The notes under the pieces were generated by a model that was not told the DNA's origin, did no database searches, and worked only from the letters and a program-made list of their open reading frames with translations. A DNA stretch of 64,000 nucleotides from DASUPK01 sp963795665 (GTDB taxonomy: Bacteria > Actinomycetota > Thermoleophilia > Solirubrobacterales > 70-9), in assembly GCA_963795665.1 (NCBI GenBank), contig CAWCIP010000022.1, forward strand, positions 18,825 through 82,824. The letters run 5' to 3'. Shown here one piece after another: positions 25,883 through 38,128 of this stretch; position 1 is the stretch's first letter; every line of letters starts with the position of its first letter. Position numbers and translations under genes: made by a program.

Positions 25883-25888
25883 TACACT
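25883..25888 (+). promoter_or_regulatory. -10 box TACACT, six bases before GTG 25895
   Basis: Leaderless-type spacing; no Shine-Dalgarno upstream. Confidence 0.45.
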
Positions 25889-25894
25889 GGGTTG

Positions 25895-26272
25895 GTGCCG
25901 AACCCCGCCTCAGCGGCGCCCAACACCTGGACCTGCAGCCGCTGTGAGGTGACGGTCTCGTTCGCGCCCGACTTCGAGAACACCGGCCTGCCCGCGACTT
26001 GGACCGAGAAGAACGGGGAGCTCTACTGCCTCGGCTGTCGCCGCGACATGGCCGGCGAGGCTGGCCTCGAGGGCGTCGACGAGGACGTCCCATCCCAGAA
26101 GCGACTCCAGATGCGCTCGCATGCGCGGATCGAGTTCGAGATCAAGCGCGATCCCACCCGCGAGGACAACAGGATCGCCAAGGCAGTCGGCACCTCCACC
26201 TTCGCCGTCCGCCAGGCGCGGGCCCGGCTGGCGGGGGACCCGGCGGAGGAAGACCCGAAGAAGCAGGACTGA
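25895..26272 (+). CDS. Zinc-ribbon/HTH protein, paralogue 2
   Basis: 125 residues from GTG 25895. WTCSRCEVTVSF and LYCLGCRRDMAG give the zinc ribbon, ARIEFEIKRDP-DNRIAKAVGTSTFAVRQARARL the C-terminal HTH. It is about 50% identical by eye to the protein at 24531-24896, including the spacing of the two CxxC pairs and the SHARIEFE/SRARIDFE linker. It is divergent from the flippase-like gene (72 bp between starts), so it could regulate it. Likely duplicated from paralogue 1. Confidence 0.7.
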   Translation: MPNPASAAPNTWTCSRCEVTVSFAPDFENTGLPATWTEKNGELYCLGCRRDMAGEAGLEGVDEDVPSQKRLQMRSHARIEFEIKRDPTREDNRIAKAVGTSTFAVRQARARLAGDPAEEDPKKQD

Positions 26273-26437
26273 GCGGCACCGCCCGGTCCGGACCGGGGAC
26301 CCTGCTACCGTGGTCCTCGTCGGGTGGACCAACCGGGTCCCTCGAGAGGTTCCGTTTCCTCCCTCCATGCGCTCCGAATGCGCGTTTAGTTGGGGTCACA
26401 GGATCTCCAACGCAACGCACATAAGGAGAAGCACCAC

Positions 26438-27664
<1,227 letters not shown>

Positions 27665-27679
27665 ACCATCCGTCCAAAA

Positions 27680-27706
27680 ACGCGGCTCCGCGTGAAACTA
27701 CGGAGC
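27680..27706 (+). promoter_or_regulatory. Two mutually exclusive hairpins in the glycosyltransferase leader
   Basis: ACGCGG/CCGCGT (27680-27693) and GCTCCG/CGGAGC (27685-27706) share bases, so only one can form at a time. The element lies between the helicase stop and the GT2 start. It could be a helicase terminator with an alternative fold or a switch controlling the GT2. Downstream GGCC-rich bases give further pairing. I could not match it to a named riboswitch class with confidence. Confidence 0.35.
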
Positions 27707-27743
27707 TAGAAGACATGGCCAGGGCCGATGCCGTGAGTAGATC

Positions 27744-29267
27744 ATGTTCGGCACAGCCCACAACCGGGGGGCCAAGAGCTCCGAGTCAGGCACGCACCCA
27801 GGCGGTGACCAGCACCGCAACGGCCACCACGCCAATGGGAATGGCGACGGCAACGGCCACGCTGTCAAGACCCTGCCGAAGCCGGCACGCCTGGCCGAGG
27901 AGCTGCCGGTCGTCTCCGCCGCCGGCAACGCCTTTCCGGTCGCCGAGAAGCTCCCCGAGGACCGCCGGCGCTTCTACATTCCCCTCAAGCTCAAGCTGCT
28001 CTTCGTCGCCCTGTGCAGCTTGGGCTGGGTGGGCTTCTCGCTCTGGCTCGCGATCCCGTGGATCGAGGACCTCGGCCAGTCGATCACCGTCCCGGTCGCC
28101 GCGGCCCTGATCGCGGGCATCGCGATCATTCCGGGCTACCTGAACGCACATCTGATCAGCTCGCTGCTGTTCGACAAGGCGCCGAGGCTTCGCTTCGACA
28201 TCGACTTCCCGGCCATCACCCTCATCATCGCCTGCTTCAACGAGGAGGACGTGATCGCGGAGACCCTCGACTACGCCGCGACTCAGGATTATCCGGGCGA
28301 GCTGCACATACTGGTGGCGGACGATGGCTCCACCGACAGGACCGTCCAGCTGGCCGAGCTCTGCGCGGATGTGGACCCACGGATCTCGGTGAAGTCGTTC
28401 AAGCACGGAGGCAAGGCGAACACGCTGAACCAGGCCCTGATGGAGGTCGAGACACCGCTGATGGCCACGGTCGACGCCGACACGCTGCTCATGCCTGAGG
28501 CTCTCAAGCGTTGCGTCGCGCGGCTTCAGGTGTCGCCGCCGTCGACCGTTGCGGTCGCCGGCGCAGTCTTCGTCCGCAATTCCCGCACGAACCTACTCAC
28601 GCAGGCGCAGGAGTGGGACTACTTCCTCGGCATCGCCTCGATCAAGCGCCAGCAGGGCCTCTTCCAGGGGACGCTGGTCGCGCAGGGCGCCTTCAGCGTC
28701 TACCGGACCATGCCCGTCAAGGAAGTCGGCGGCTGGCCTGACCGCATCGGCGAGGACATCGTCCTCACCTGGGCGATGATGCACAAGGGCGCCGGCGTCA
28801 GCTACGAGAAGACCGCCGTGGCATTCACCGACGCGCCGGAGTCCCTCAAGGCCTTCGCCAAGCAGCGGCGCCGCTGGGCGCGCGGCATGATCGAGGGGCT
28901 CCGCGAGTACGGGCCGGCGCTGATCAAGGGCCGCCGCGCCTACGCCCACTCCGTGATCGTCGACTACGTCTTCCCCTACGTCGACTTCGTCTACTCGATC
29001 GCCTTCCCGGTCGGAATCTTCCTCGCGGTCTTCTTCGGCATCTACGCGATCGTGGGCCCGCTCACACTGCTCGTTCTCCCGCTCAACATGATCCTCTCGG
29101 GAATCATGTTCAAGCTCAGCCGTGACTCGTTCGAGGAGGTTGGGCTTCGCGTCCGCAGGAACTGGAAGGGCTTCTTCAGCTACCTGCTGCTCTACCAGCT
29201 GGTGATGAGTCCGGTCTCCGTCGCCGGCTACGTGCAGGAGCTCTTCAAGACCAAGCGCAAGTGGTAG
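27744..29267 (+). CDS. Family 2 processive membrane glycosyltransferase
   Basis: 507 residues. After a His/Asn/Gly-rich N-terminus and two membrane spans, the GT2 core has ITLIIACFNEEDVIAETL, VADDGSTD, TVDADTL, GEDIVLTWAMM and the processive-synthase motif QRRRWARG; three further membrane spans follow. This matches cellulose/PNAG/hyaluronan-synthase-like enzymes that polymerise and export a beta-linked polysaccharide. No c-di-GMP-binding PilZ domain or co-encoded partner is seen. The leader upstream has alternative hairpins. Sugar donor unknown. Confidence 0.88.
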   Translation: MFGTAHNRGAKSSESGTHPGGDQHRNGHHANGNGDGNGHAVKTLPKPARLAEELPVVSAAGNAFPVAEKLPEDRRRFYIPLKLKLLFVALCSLGWVGFSLWLAIPWIEDLGQSITVPVAAALIAGIAIIPGYLNAHLISSLLFDKAPRLRFDIDFPAITLIIACFNEEDVIAETLDYAATQDYPGELHILVADDGSTDRTVQLAELCADVDPRISVKSFKHGGKANTLNQALMEVETPLMATVDADTLLMPEALKRCVARLQVSPPSTVAVAGAVFVRNSRTNLLTQAQEWDYFLGIASIKRQQGLFQGTLVAQGAFSVYRTMPVKEVGGWPDRIGEDIVLTWAMMHKGAGVSYEKTAVAFTDAPESLKAFAKQRRRWARGMIEGLREYGPALIKGRRAYAHSVIVDYVFPYVDFVYSIAFPVGIFLAVFFGIYAIVGPLTLLVLPLNMILSGIMFKLSRDSFEEVGLRVRRNWKGFFSYLLLYQLVMSPVSVAGYVQELFKTKRKW

Positions 29268-29331
29268 CCCGCCTCTAGCCGGCTGGATGGGCTCGCGAGC
29301 ACGCCTCCTTCACGCGAACGGAGCGGGCAAC

Positions 29332-29337
29332 TAGAGT
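29332..29337 (+). promoter_or_regulatory. -10 box TAGAGT, eight bases before ATG 29346
   Basis: Leaderless-type arrangement in front of the DUF2182 gene. Confidence 0.45.
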
Positions 29338-29345
29338 CGACGCCG

Positions 29346-30266
29346 ATGGAGTCAGCGACACTCCGCCGCGTACCCCCTCTGCCGAGCGCGGTGCAGCTCG
29401 GCCTCATCTTCGGCCTGCTGGTCCTCGCCGCCATCGCCTGGGCGCTGACGGGAGACCGGATGGCCGGCATGGACGCCGGCCCGGGCACGGATCTCGGCGG
29501 TCTCGGCTTCTGGGTCACGGCTTGGGTGGTGATGATGGCCGCAATGATGTTCCCGTCGATTGCGCCGATGGTCGTCATGTTCGCGCGCATCGAAGAGGGA
29601 AAGCGGCGAAAGGGCCAGCCGACCCAGGCCGGCGCCACCGCGATCTTCGTCGGCGGCTACCTGCTCACCTGGGCGGCCGCCGGCCTGATCGCCTACGCGA
29701 TCTTCGAGATCGGGCGGTCCCTCGACCTCGGCTTCCTTGCCTGGGACCGGGGCGGTCCCTACGTGGCCGGCGGGGTCATCGTTGGGGCCGCGATCTACCA
29801 GCTCACCCCGCTCAAGGATGTCTGCCTGCGGCACTGCCGGAGCCCGTTGACGTTCGTGCTCATGCATTGGCGCTCGGGCCGGATCGGCGCGCTGCGAATG
29901 GGCATCGAGCACGGCGGCTGGTGCGTCGGCTGTTGCTGGGGCCTGATGGCGGCGCTCTTCGCCCTCGGCGTGATGAGCATCGGCTGGATGGTCCTGATTG
30001 CCGCCCTGATCGCGCTCGAGAAGCTGCTGCCCTGGAAGGCGATCGCGAATTGCTCGGTCGCCGTCCTATTGCTCGTGCTCGGGCTCGCGGTGGCCTTCGT
30101 CCCCGACAGGGTGCCGGGACTCACCCTGCCGGACTCACCCGCGGCGGCTCAGGCGATGGATTCGATGGGCATGCACGACTCCTCAGGCGGCGGATCGATG
30201 AGCGATCACAAGATGCCGTCCCAGGGCGGGATGAACGGGGAGGAGAAGGGGCTGCCCGCGCCCTAG
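29346..30266 (+). CDS. DUF2182 metal-binding membrane protein
   Basis: 306 residues, seven membrane spans. MMAAMMFPSIAPMVVMFARI and WCVGCCWGLMAALFALGVMSIGWM carry the Met/Cys clusters of DUF2182. The C-terminal tail is Met/His-rich (MDSMGMHDSSGGGSMSDHKM), as expected for copper or other soft-metal binding. It is convergent with a DUF1326 gene two bases away; these two families are often found together. Role presumably in metal handling; not experimentally defined in what I can see here. Confidence 0.85.
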   Translation: MESATLRRVPPLPSAVQLGLIFGLLVLAAIAWALTGDRMAGMDAGPGTDLGGLGFWVTAWVVMMAAMMFPSIAPMVVMFARIEEGKRRKGQPTQAGATAIFVGGYLLTWAAAGLIAYAIFEIGRSLDLGFLAWDRGGPYVAGGVIVGAAIYQLTPLKDVCLRHCRSPLTFVLMHWRSGRIGALRMGIEHGGWCVGCCWGLMAALFALGVMSIGWMVLIAALIALEKLLPWKAIANCSVAVLLLVLGLAVAFVPDRVPGLTLPDSPAAAQAMDSMGMHDSSGGGSMSDHKMPSQGGMNGEEKGLPAP

Positions 30267-30268
30267 CG

Positions 30269-30871
30269 TCAGGCGGCCCAGGCGAACTCGGACGCCGAGA
30301 TCCCGGTCTTCCCCTCGTACTCGATGCCGAAGGCGCTGATCTTGGAGCGCTTCGCTTCAGCGGCGTTGAACTCCGACGAGGCCGGATGGGACACGCCGAC
30401 CAGCCGCACCGGCTCTCCTGTCTCGACGCCGAAGGGAACGATGTCCTCGATCTCGAAATCGATCGCGTCACCGATCTTGACGCTGTGGCTCAGCCCATCC
30501 TCGACCACCTCGAATGAGGCCCGCTCGGCGCCGAGGACCTCGCCGACGAGGGGAGCGATCCCCTCCATCGGACCGCCTTTCTGACCCCCGAAGACCGCGG
30601 TGAGCTTCTCCATCTGCTCGTCGCTCGCCTGATCGTCGATGAACATGCCAAGGCGCCAGTTGCCGTCGGTCATTACCTTCGGGGTGTCGATGATCGCCGC
30701 GACGCTGAGGTCGCTGACGTCCGTGCCCTCGATCTCACCCTCATTGATGTTGAAGACGAGGGTGGCGCGACAGTAGTCGTAGGTCGCACCGTGGTCGAAG
30801 GACATGTTGCACGGGCACATGAGCTCACATGAGCAGGTTTCGAAGTAGCTCCCCTTCAGACTCCAGGACAC
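30269..30871 (-). CDS. DUF1326 family protein
   Basis: 200 residues from GTG 30871, with AAGGAG seven bases upstream. The family signature SYFETCSCELMCPCNMSFDHGATYDYCRATLVFNI has a CxCx4CPC cluster at the N-terminus that could hold a metal; IDFEIEDIVPFGVETGEPVRLVGVSHPASSEFNAAEAKRSKISAFGIEYEG is the conserved second half. Function unknown. It ends two bases from the stop of the convergent DUF2182 gene, the frequent partner. Confidence 0.88.
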   Translation of the reverse strand: MSWSLKGSYFETCSCELMCPCNMSFDHGATYDYCRATLVFNINEGEIEGTDVSDLSVAAIIDTPKVMTDGNWRLGMFIDDQASDEQMEKLTAVFGGQKGGPMEGIAPLVGEVLGAERASFEVVEDGLSHSVKIGDAIDFEIEDIVPFGVETGEPVRLVGVSHPASSEFNAAEAKRSKISAFGIEYEGKTGISASEFAWAA

Positions 30872-30947
30872 GCCGGTCTCCTTCCGCGCGGTTGCGGGCC
30901 CGATTCTGCCTTGCCGACGCAATCGCGTCAACCGCTCCGCTTCAAGC

Positions 30948-30953
30948 TAGGGT
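30948..30953 (+). promoter_or_regulatory. -10 box TAGGGT, seven bases before ATG 30961
   Basis: Leaderless-type arrangement; supports the small ORF that follows as a real gene. Confidence 0.5.
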
Positions 30954-30960
30954 TGGCGCC

Positions 30961-31059
30961 ATGAGCGCCGAGGGCAAGATCAGCGCCGATCAGGCTCGCA
31001 GCGCCGACTACTACGCGCGCCTCCAGAAGATGGAGGCGGAGGTGGAGTCCGGGAGCTAG
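30961..31059 (+). CDS. Very small protein (32 aa)
   Basis: MSAEGKISADQARSADYYAR then LQKMEAEVESGS, a soluble amphipathic helix. The TAGGGT box seven bases before ATG 30961 and a codon composition like the neighbours support it. It is convergent with typA (13 bp). Function unknown. Confidence 0.5.
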   Translation: MSAEGKISADQARSADYYARLQKMEAEVESGS

Positions 31060-31072
31060 GCGCGGCGCCGGC

Positions 31073-32927
31073 TCAGCCGGAGCCGTTGCCGGCTGCCGCC
31101 GCGGCGCGCGAGCGCTGGCGCGCCGCCTTCACCCGCGTGACTTGATCCAGCGCGACCTTCCGGGGCCGGATCGACTCCGGCGTGATCTCGACGCACTCGT
31201 CCTCGCGGATGAACTCGACCGCCTCCTCGAGCGAGAGGCGCTTCGCCGGCACCAGCTTGATCAGCTGGTCGGCTGACGCCGCACGCACGTTGGTCTGCTG
31301 CTTCTCCTTGGTCGCGTTCACGTCGATGTCCTCGCCGCGGGAGTTCTCGCCGACGATCATGCCCTCGTAGACGTCCTCGCCCGGGCCGACGAAGAGGGAG
31401 CCGCGCTCCTGCAGGGAGAAGAGAGCGAAGGCGGCGGTCTTCCCCTGGCGGTCGGCGACCAGCGAGCCGGTCGGCCGCATCCGCAGGTCGCCCGCCCAGG
31501 GCTCCCAGCGGTCGAAGACGTGGTGCATCAGGCCGGTGCCGCGGGTCTCGGTCAGGAACTCGGTCCGGAAGCCGATCAGCCCGCGCGCCGGCACCAGGAA
31601 TTCCAGACGGACCCAGCCGGTCGAGTGGTTGATCATCTGCTCCATCCGCCCCTTGCGCACCGCGAGCGCCTGGGTGACGACGCCGACGAAGTCCTCGGGC
31701 ACGTCGATCGAGAGGAGCTCGACCGGCTCGCAGAGCTTGCCGTCGACCTCGCGGGTCAGCACCTGCGGCTGGCCGGCGGTGAGCTCGAACCCCTCGCGCC
31801 GCATCAGCTCCAGTAGGACCACGAGCTGCAGTTCGCCGCGGCCTTCGACCTCCCAGACCTCGGGCCGCTCGGTGTCGCGGACCCGGATCGAGACGTTCCC
31901 GATCAGCTCCTGGTCGAGACGGTCGCGGATCTGCCGCGCCGTCAGGCGCGAGCCCTCCTTGCCCGCCAGCGGCGAGGTGTTGATCCCGACCGTGATCGAG
32001 AGCGAGGGCTCGTCCACCGTGATCACCGGCAGCGGCCGCGGGTCCTCGGGATCGGCGAGCGTCTCCCCGATCGTCACGTCGGGCAGGCCGGCGACGGCGA
32101 TGATCTCGCCCGGCCCGGCCTCGGTCGGCCTCCACCCGGTCGAGCGCCTCGGTCACGTAGAGGTTGCTGACCGTCGCGTTGGTGATCTCGCCGTTCGCCC
32201 GGCACCAGGCGATCCGCTGCCCGTCGCGAATCGTCCCGTTCCGCACCCGGCAGAGCGCGAGCCGCCCCACATAAGGGGACGCGTCCAGGTTGGTGACGTG
32301 CGCCTGCAGCGGCGCGCCCTCCTCGTACTCCGGCGCCGGGATCCGCTCCAGCACCAGGTCGAGGAGGGGGGAGAGGTCGGTGCCTTCCGTGCCCTCCTCC
32401 AGCGAGGCCCAGCCGGCCCTGGCGTTCGTGTAGACGATCGGAAAGTCGATCTGCGACTCGTCGGCATCGAGGTCGAGGAAGAGCTCATAGACCTCATCGA
32501 CCACCTCGCCGATCCGAGCATCGGGCCGATCGACCTTGTTCACCACCAGGATCACCGGCAGATGGGCCTCGAGCGCCTTGCGGAGCACGAAGCGCGTCTG
32601 GGGGAGGGGCCCCTCGGAGGCGTCGACGAGGAGCAGCACCCCATCGACCATCGTCAGCCCGCGCTCGACCTCCCCACCGAAGTCCGCATGCCCGGGCGTG
32701 TCGATGATGTTGAGCTTGGTCTCCCCGTAGCGAACGGACGTGTTCTTGGCGAGGATCGTGATCCCCTTCTCCCGCTCGAGATCGGTGGAGTCCATGACCC
32801 GCTCGGCGACGTCCTGCCCGGACCGAAACGCCCCGGACTGCCAGAGCATGGCGTCGACGAGCGTCGTCTTGCCGTGGTCGACGTGGGCGATGATCGCGAC
32901 GTTGCGGAGGTCGGAGCGGCGGGGCAT
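31073..32927 (-). CDS. typA: Translational GTPase TypA/BipA (one frameshift)
   Basis: Starts MPRRSDLRNVAIIAHVDHGK at 32927. G domain: AHVDHGKTTLVDAML (G1), GITILAKNT (G2), DTPGHADFGGEVERGL (G3), NKVDRPDAR (G4). The second half (LADPEDPRPLPVITVDEPSLSITVGINTSPLAGKEGSRLTARQIRDRL..., GLIGFRTEFLTETRGTGLMHHVF, REDECVEITPESIRPRK) is the rest of BipA, in a different frame. The break is one base near 32,127 (gaggccgaccgaggcc reads as an extra base). Total length 618 residues as usual. BipA is a ribosome-binding stress GTPase. An essential-type gene with one indel suggests sequence error rather than decay. Confidence 0.9.
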
Positions 32928-32962
32928 GGGGCGCGGGATGGTAGGGAGGCGCGTGCGGGCAT

Positions 32963-34820
<1,858 letters not shown>

Positions 34821-34936
34821 CCGCTCACCATGGCGGAGGGCGCGGTCGGATCGTGCCGGCCGGGCCAGGTTCCGTAGTTATCCCCGCGTTCTGCAACCGC
34901 ACAAGTACCGATGTGCGCGCTTGTTCGGCGGTCGCA

Positions 34937-34942
34937 TAGGTT
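34937..34942 (+). promoter_or_regulatory. -10 box TAGGTT, nine bases before GTG 34952
   Basis: Leaderless-type position in front of the surface protein gene, divergent from recQ. Confidence 0.4.
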
Positions 34943-34951
34943 GACCGCATC

Positions 34952-36426
34952 GTGGAATCCGGGCACTCGAGGGGGGCGCTCAGGGGGATCGCGGCTGGTC
35001 TGCGCCGCGGGCGACTCGTCCTCGCCCTGGGAGCATTGGCGCTGATCGGCTCGGCCACCATGGCGGCGCCGTCCGCCTTCGCGAACACCCCGCCCACCTG
35101 TGCCGACCTGGGTCCCTACTCCGGCTCGGCCGGTGAGGCCATACCGCTCGCGGCCGACTGCTCCGATGCGGACGGGCCCAGCGCGCTCACCTACTCGCTC
35201 GTCAACTACCCGTCGGCGGGCAGCCTGGTGGGCGACCCCAACACCGGAGCCTCCACCTACACGTCCTACCTCGGCTTCAGCGGCACGGACACCTTCACCT
35301 ACCGGGCGTTCGACGGCGTCGATTACTCAAACACCGCGACCGTCACGGTGAACATCACCGGGCCTTCGACCACCAACCAGCTGCCGTCATGCCCCGACTC
35401 GACCGCGTTCGTCCAGAGCGGTGGCTCCGTCGACCTTTCCGGCAACTGCACAGACCTCGAGAACGACCCGATCTCCTACGGCTGCTGCAACCCGAACGTC
35501 ACCGGCGGCACCCTGCAGTTCCTGTCTGCCACCAGCGTCCGCTACACGCCGAATCCCGGCACGACCGACGACAGCTTCGGCTACTCGGCCACCGACAACG
35601 TCCACCCGTTCAGCAGCGTCTCCACCACCGTCCACATCAAGGTCACGAGCCCCGGCGCCGGCACGTTCGATTCGGCCCCCGACGCGACGCCAACCGACCC
35701 CTACGTCGCCTCCCTGACCACGACCCAGCCCGGGCCGGTGACCATCGACACGCGAGCGGTGACCGCGACGCCCCCCACCGGGTTCTTCCTGCTCAACCAG
35801 GAGTTCGACATCACCGCCCCGCCCGCGCTCGAGCGAATGGGCCCCGATACACCCGCTGCAGCTGGTCTTCACCATCGACGCCTCCAGCGCGCCCGCCGGC
35901 CCGGTCACCGTCTTCCGGGACGGAGATCCCGATCGCCGATTGCGCCGACCAGAGCGGCGTCGCGAATCCTGACCCGTGCATCGAGGGAGCGGTCACCGAC
36001 GCGAACGGAGACCTCCAGATCACCGCGCTCAGCACGCACGCCAGCATCTGGAGGTTCGGCGTCCCGAGCGTGGTCCCCTACGACTTCGGCGGCTTCTTCG
36101 CACCGGTCGACAACCCGCCCGTGCTGAACGCCGTCAAGGCCGGGCAGGCCGTGCCCGTCAAGTTCACCCTGCACGGGGATCAGGGCCTGGACGTGCTGGC
36201 GAGCGGATATCCCAAGTCCCAGACGATCGCCTGCGGCTCCGATCAGCAGGTCGATGGGATCGAGTCCACGGTCACGGCGCCGTCGAGCGGACTCTCCTAC
36301 GACCCGGCGAGCGACCAGTACACCTACGTCTGGAAGACGGACAAGAGCTGGGCGAGCTCCTGCCGCCAGCTGGTCGTGAAGCTGGACGACGGCACCACCC
36401 ACCGGGCCGACTTCAGCTTCAAGTAG
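34952..36426 (+). CDS. Secreted cell-surface protein with Ig-like repeats and PxKF domain (two frameshifts)
   Basis: GTG start; a signal peptide (LVLALGALALIGSATMAAPSAFA) then two cadherin-like/Ig repeats (SCPDSTAFVQSGGSVDLSGNC, SYTSYLGFSGTDTFTYRAFDGVDYSNTATVTVNIT and again SFGYSATDNVHPFSSVSTTVHIKV). Past about 35,850 the coding moves to frame 3 (LVFTIDASSAPAGPVTVFRDG) and past 35,925 to frame 2 (PIADCADQSGVANPDP...). The end, NAVKAGQAVPVKFTLHGDQGLDVLASGYP, is the PxKF domain found at the C-terminus of actinobacterial surface proteins. About 490 residues in total. Probably cell-wall associated. Confidence 0.75.
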
Positions 36427-36435
36427 GACGCGGAA

Positions 36436-36464
36436 GCGTGGGCCGGATCAGCTCCGGCCCACGC
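36436..36464. terminator. Bidirectional hairpin between convergent genes
   Basis: GCGTGGGCCGG pairs perfectly with CCGGCCCACGC across a 7-nt loop. It lies between the surface protein stop (36426) and the SnoaL-like stop (36473). Confidence 0.65.
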
Positions 36465-36472
36465 CTCACCGC

Positions 36473-36859
36473 TTAGGCGAGTGCCTTGACCGCCGTGGCG
36501 GTGTCGCCGTAGAACTCCGCGTGCTCGATCTTGCCGTCGTCGACCTCGTAGAGCCAGATCGAGTCGCCGGTGAGCTCGTTGCCGCTCTTCGTCTTGCCTA
36601 CGCCCTTGACCGTGACGAGCACGTGGCCGCCGTCGGCCTCGAGGAACTCCTGTGGCTCCGGATGGACCTCCTCGAAGTTGGAGACGAACTTGCCGATCAT
36701 CTCCTTGAAGCCCTCCGGGCCCGTGTAGGTGCCACCCCAGGGAAGGCTCTCGGGGATGACGATCTCGGCTGAGTCGCTCGTCGTCGCCGTGGCGGCGTCC
36801 ATGTCGCCCTTTGCGAAGGCGTCCCAACCATTCTTGACTGTGTCTGCATTTGCGCCCAT
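36473..36859 (-). CDS. SnoaL/NTF2-like protein
   Basis: 128 residues with AAGGAG before ATG 36859. The cone-shaped NTF2 fold is seen in VKNGWDAFAKGDMDAATATTSDSAEIVIPESLPWGGTYTGPEGFKEMIGKF and HVLVTVKGVGKTKSGNELTGDSIWLYEVDDGKIEHAEFYGDTATAVKAL. Related to the protein at 47537-47929 (similar GKAKSGxEL, VxDGKV motifs). Members are hydrolases, isomerases or ligand-binding proteins; no catalytic residues point to one. Confidence 0.85.
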   Translation of the reverse strand: MGANADTVKNGWDAFAKGDMDAATATTSDSAEIVIPESLPWGGTYTGPEGFKEMIGKFVSNFEEVHPEPQEFLEADGGHVLVTVKGVGKTKSGNELTGDSIWLYEVDDGKIEHAEFYGDTATAVKALA

Positions 36860-37086
36860 CGTTGTCTCCTTGCGGATATAGGCGCATCCACCGTGCCGGT
36901 GAGGTAACGCCCTTAGAGAGTGAACACCGGCCCCGCAGTCAAATCAGTAGTCCCCATCTCGCGCCTCGTGGCGCAGAATGCGCCGTCGGTGGCAATCCGG
37001 TGGGGGTTGAGCTTTCGGCCGCAGGGCCAGCCTCTATCGACAGTACTCCTATTAGGCGCCGCGAACGAGAATCGCCGGGAAAGGCA

Positions 37087-37515
37087 TCAACCGCGCGCGG
37101 CCTTGACGCGCTCCACGATGGTCTGCGCGCGTCGGGAGATCCCGGCTGGGGTGTAGCGAAAGGTCCGCCGGTGGCCGCGGTGGTACGGGAAGTGCGAGGT
37201 CTCGCGCGGGCCGAGCGTCAGGTCGATGACCCGGCCGGACGGGTCGAGCAGCCACCAGTGGCTCTTGCCGCGGTAGCGCAGCTGCATCGGCTTGCAGGCC
37301 TGCGCCGTAGCCGCCGGCGAGGTGGAAGTACGCCTCGGCCGCGACGTAGGCGAAGCCGTCGAAGCGGCCGAAGCCGCTCCGGTACCCGTCCTGGGCGAGC
37401 TCGTCGGTGAGCACGGCCTGGACCTCTCTCTTGAGCTTGTCCGCGGGCGCCAGGCTGACCGGTTCGACGACCTGGCGCCCGCGGAGGGCTTGCGCTTCGC
37501 ACTGGAGGGACTCAC
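37087..37515 (-). pseudogene. Broken gene for a small conserved hypothetical protein
   Basis: Two frames together make one protein on the minus strand: an N-terminal part VEPVSLAPADKLKREVQAVLTDELAQDGYRSGFGRFDGFAYVAAEAYFHLAGG in one frame, then CKPMQLRYRGKSHWWLLDPSGRVIDLTLGPRETSHFPYHRGHRRTFRYTPAGISRRAQTIVERVKA in another, stopping at 37087. One extra base near 37,293 explains the main break; the start is also uncertain. The second half resembles phage- or plasmid-borne hypothetical proteins about metal-dependent peptidase size, but I do not recognise the family. Confidence 0.5.
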
Positions 37516-37556
37516 TGCCGCCCTAAGGCAGCGGCGCGGGAACTTCTCCCCTCAGA

Positions 37557-37790
37557 TCAGCGGGCCTGGGCGGAGAGCGGGTGCCCGTTCATCGGGCCCG
37601 TGTGCTGCTCGACCATCACCCGGAACGCGTCCGTCGCCTGGGGGCCCCAGAGGGCCGAGTAGCAGTGCTCGCAGAGGAGCTCGCCGGCGGGGGTCTGACG
37701 GGCGCTGGTGAAGACCTCGGTCAGGCATTGGGCGCAGTGCTGCCGCATAGCCTCGATATCGGCCGCGAGCAGGGATTTCGTTAGCGCCAC
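37557..37790 (-). CDS. Small zinc-ribbon protein
   Basis: 77 residues from GTG 37790. C19-x2-C22 (MRQHCAQC) and C40-x2-C43 (LLCEHCYSALWG) could bind zinc. The rest is helical at both ends. Possibly a regulator or a metal carrier; no family recognised. It lies in a run of small minus-strand genes. Confidence 0.55.
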   Translation of the reverse strand: MALTKSLLAADIEAMRQHCAQCLTEVFTSARQTPAGELLCEHCYSALWGPQATDAFRVMVEQHTGPMNGHPLSAQAR

Positions 37791-37814
37791 CGGCCTACTT
37801 GGACGATTCAGCCC

Positions 37815-38018
37815 CTAAGCCAGGCCAGCCCTCCCTTCCCGTGCCAGCCGCCGCAGACCCCGGCGCACATGCTGCTCCCGATCGGAGCCCTGCAGGTGGG
37901 TGGTCCTGACGATCACCGCCCGGCGCCCGGGATAGAGCGACTCGCTGACGTTTCGCAGAAGGACATCGCTGTCGTCGCGGTCCGCGTCATCGCTTCCGCC
38001 TTCCTCTTCCTCTCGCAT
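37815..38018 (-). CDS. Small hypothetical protein
   Basis: 67 residues. An excellent AAGGAGGG seven bases before ATG 38018 supports it. The N-terminus is acidic (MREEEEGGSDDADRDDSD), followed by VLLRNVSESLYPGRRAVIVRTTHLQGSDREQHVRRGLRRLAREGRAG, a basic helix. Function unknown. Confidence 0.55.
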   Translation of the reverse strand: MREEEEGGSDDADRDDSDVLLRNVSESLYPGRRAVIVRTTHLQGSDREQHVRRGLRRLAREGRAGLA

Positions 38019-38115
38019 CCCAGATCCCTCCTTGGATCGCTTGCCGGCCTATGAGGGGCATGCCCGGATCGCAGCCGTTTACGCCTGGGCCGGATTGCCG
38101 ATCAGTCCGCTTGGG

Positions 38116-38121
38116 TAGGGT
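38116..38121 (+). promoter_or_regulatory. -10 box TAGGGT, seven bases before ATG 38129
   Basis: Leaderless-type arrangement for the aldo/keto reductase. Confidence 0.5.
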
Positions 38122-38128
38122 GGCCCTC

